Assembly (NCBI GenBank): GCA_009741485.1
Contig: CM019214.1
Span: 56,201,219-56,265,218 of the forward strand
Length of the DNA stretch: 64,000 nucleotides
Direction: 5' to 3'
Source of the DNA: Malurus cyaneus samueli
Taxonomy: Eukaryota > Chordata > Aves > Passeriformes > Maluridae
Shown here: piece by piece, positions 61,863-64,000 of the stretch
Layout of the letters: every line of letters starts with the position of its first letter
Position numbering within the stretch: position 1 is the stretch's first letter
Notes under the pieces: model-generated
Database searches by the model: none
Told to the model about the DNA's origin: nothing
The model's input: only the letters and a program-made list of their open reading frames with translations
Translations under genes and position numbers: made by a program

Positions 61863-62438
61863 AGGTCATTAGGAAGTGTAATAGCCAATCGAAGGAGGTG
61901 ATCTTCCCTTTCTACTCAGCCCTGGTGAGGTCACTTCTGAAGTGCTGTGTTCACTTCTGGGCTCCTCAGAAAAAAAAGAAAGACAAGGAGCTACTGGAGA
62001 GGGTCCAGAAAAAGGTTATAAAGATGATCAGGGGACTGGAGCATCTCTCTTATGAGGAGTCACTGAGGGACCTGGGCCAGTTTAACGTGAAGAAGACTGT
62101 GAGAGGATGTCATCAGTACATATAAATATCTCAAAGTGAGCAATGCCAGACACTTTTCAGTGTTGCCCAGTGATAGGTGGAAGAGTAATGACCATAAATT
62201 AAAACGCAAGAAGTTCCACCTCAGCATGAGAAAGAACTGCACAGTGAGGATGCCAGAGCACTGGAGTAGGGTGTTGTGGAGTCTCCCTCTCTGGAGACAT
62301 TCAAAACCCATGTGGATGTTTTCCTGTGTCACCTGCTCTAGGTGACCCTTTCTTTGTCAGGGGGTTTGGACTGGATTATCTCCATAGGTCACTCCCAGCA
62401 CCAGCTATTCTGTGGTTCTGTGATTCTGTGGTTCTGTG
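61863..62438 (+). mobile_element. Second CR1 3' end, inserted into the first
   Basis: A fresh start of the same ORF2 C-terminal region appears after the first element has already passed it. The translation gives SKEVIFPFYSALVRSLL, HFWAPQ, ELLERVQKK and [18 protein letters not shown]. The 3' UTR follows (GTGTTGCCCAGTGATAGGTG, GAAGTTCCACCTCAGCATGA, AGAACTGCACAGTGAGGATG, GGAGTCTCCCTCTCTGGAGA), then CACTCCCAGCACCAGC and a multi-copy tail of ATTCTGTGGTTCTGTG units. It is better preserved than the surrounding CR1, consistent with a later insertion. The 97-codon frame at 61832-62125 is its remnant. Confidence 0.92.
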
Positions 62439-62482
62439 TCCCTTCCAACCAGGCCATTCTTTGATTCCATGATTCTGTATTC
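62438..62482 (+). mobile_element. Second CR1-type tail, probably of the interrupted element
   Basis: Directly after the octamer tail of the inner CR1 comes TCCCTTCCAACCAGGCCATT and TGATTCCATGATTCTGTA. This is another copy of the final CR1 3' UTR bases and tail. The simplest reading is that it is the distal end of the outer element, separated by the nested insertion, with some 200 bases of outer 3' UTR lost. Confidence 0.65.
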
Positions 62483-64000
62483 AAGGAACTTAACAAAACC
62501 AGTATAAAATACCACATTTTCAGCATTAGCTCAATGGCTCTGTAACAGCCACTATAAATTCAATGGATTCATTGCATTCATACGGTTACTAACCACAACT
62601 CTTTTCTTTCTGTCATAATAAAGGTTTCATTTTCCCCAGGTGAGCATTACAGAGATTTTCCTCTGACCCTTTTATACTTTGATCTTGGCAAAGGTCTCAC
62701 AGAAGGCTGCCCTCAGCTTTTAAGGGCTTGGATTATGACTGAAATGTTTAAGGAAGTCAATTTTTCATTAAAAGGATGTGCTGTGATGGCACAGTGAAAA
62801 AAAAGTGTTATCTAAGTTAACATGCTGTGAAAATATAATTCTAAAATACACATATTTCTTTATTTGTCAGCTGCAGAATAAAATCAGGGAAATTTCATGA
62901 GAATACAGTGGAATAGGATAGATAGGGAAAAAATGCAGTAAAAAGGTACAGATAGAGCAAAATTACCTGCATACAGCATCCAAAAGAAGCAAAATACACA
63001 TAATCAAAATTGGGGAATTTAAATTGAGTTTAGCTAGTACAAATTCTGGAAAGTTACTAAAATGCTTTGTAATAACAGGACTTTAAAAGACCTGCTCAGA
63101 AAGCCTAGACAGTTTCCTTCTTTTTCCAAAATTGTGGAACTCCTATGTCTGCATGAAAAGTTTTATAAGTCGGTCTACTTCTTTTTTTCTCTTTCTTCCT
63201 TTCCTCGAATGGCTTTGGTTGTTGCTGCAAAGAAAATAGCATGAGGAATTAATGAAAAATTCGCCACACAATGCCAGGCACACCTGTTCATAGACAGGGC
63301 CTTTTCTGGATTAGTGCTGTCTCCAGCCACCTGTCCACCCGTCACCGGGCTGGTTGCCCGTCCTGTGTGAGTGTGGAGTGCAAATTCTCTACAATTTGCA
63401 ACTGCTGCCTTTGCCAGACTTAGCAAACATCCCGTTGCAGATACTGCAGAAATAAGCATCTGCTTAGTCTTCCAGATCTCTCTTACTGATCTCTCTCAGC
63501 CAAAACAAGGGAGAAAGATGAGGAAATTTGATTTTGTATGCCTATTGCATGTACATGCTTGCTAACAGAAAATCCAAAGGGAAATACTGATGAGCAGGAC
63601 TCAGGACTTCATCATCTTTACTTTAGCCAGCTTCTTTGCCTCTTCTCTGTTTTTGTGAAGTGATTTTAACACTATTGGTAGTCTTAGTAAGAAAAAGTCA
63701 AGATAGGGGACCTTAGCATTTCAAGATAAAACTGTAAATACACTTACATTACAGAATGTGCTATTAAAAATGGCTGATAAAACATTGAATATACAAGTAG
63801 ATTTCAATTTCTTTGAGAGTGGAACTATCATGTAGGACAGTAGTAAAATCGAAAAAATATAGTATATAATTAAAATCTGGTAAATTAGAAGTGAGCAATC
63901 TCATCTCAACAAGCGTTTCCAGATGGATAATAAGGTATATTTGGGGTTACTAAATCAATAAACAAAGCTCCACTTATTCCTATTGGATATTCTTGCTGTA
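62483..64000. other. Intergenic sequence to the end of the window
   Basis: No gene or transposon recognised. A short GC-richer patch (CCACCTGTCCACCCGTCACC) lies at 63310-63370. A 94-codon minus-strand frame at 63175-63459 crosses it without a recognised domain. Confidence 0.5.

Noticed and set aside
61832..62125. 97-codon open frame that looks protein-coding
   Set aside because: It is the C-terminus of CR1 ORF2 in a 5'-truncated element, not a host gene.

Overview
The window looks like vertebrate, and specifically bird, genomic DNA. It is AT-rich and dominated by long intergenic stretches. Its recognisable content is interspersed retrotransposon debris of avian type: CR1 LINE fragments on both strands with the typical 3' tails built on ATTCTATGATTCT-like octamers, and four related endogenous-retrovirus LTR copies that end in a GGTTAAACCA(C/T)GACA-like sequence. 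There is also a short SINE with a tRNA-Ile-like head and a CR1-type tail. A tRNA-Ile/CR1 SINE of that design (TguSINE1) is known from songbirds, so a passerine is the most likely source. I found no protein-coding gene, RNA gene, CRISPR array or prokaryotic feature. All open frames of 60-175 codons are explained by CR1 remnants, by low-complexity tracts, or by chance.

Layout. 1-2450: AT-rich DNA with an old LINE reverse-transcriptase fragment (1651-1800). 2451-7331: a head-to-tail duplication of a roughly 2.44 kb unit, each copy opening with a (GGAA)n microsatellite. The copies differ mainly by one-base insertions and deletions, which suggests unpolished long-read sequence or a false duplication in the assembly as much as biology. 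7641-8035: an unexplained GC-rich patch. 9.5-22.2 kb: CR1 fragments (9567, 11554, 15536), LTRs (11857 plus strand; 14136 and 21620 minus strand), the SINE (18508) and several long A/T homopolymers. 22.2-37 kb: mostly unannotated, with a minus-strand CR1 (28318), a partial LTR (32165) and T/G tracts. 37-45.3 kb: three plus-strand CR1 3' ends and a SINE/CR1 tail. 45.3-59.3 kb: no recognisable element apart from simple repeats, a G-rich tract near 54.1 kb and a strongly pyrimidine-biased block at 56.6-57.5 kb. 59.3-62.5 kb: a CR1 cluster holding the longest element (from about 60012), which lacks the reverse-transcriptase catalytic centre, carries an AT-rich palindrome and appears to be interrupted by a second CR1.

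No genes act together here. The active biology that can be inferred is past retrotransposition, microsatellite growth and a local duplication. No new biological system could be supported. The points most worth checking are the indel-rich tandem duplication, the nested and deleted CR1 cluster with its palindrome, the pyrimidine-biased block at 56.6-57.5 kb and the GC-rich patch at 7.6-8.0 kb.
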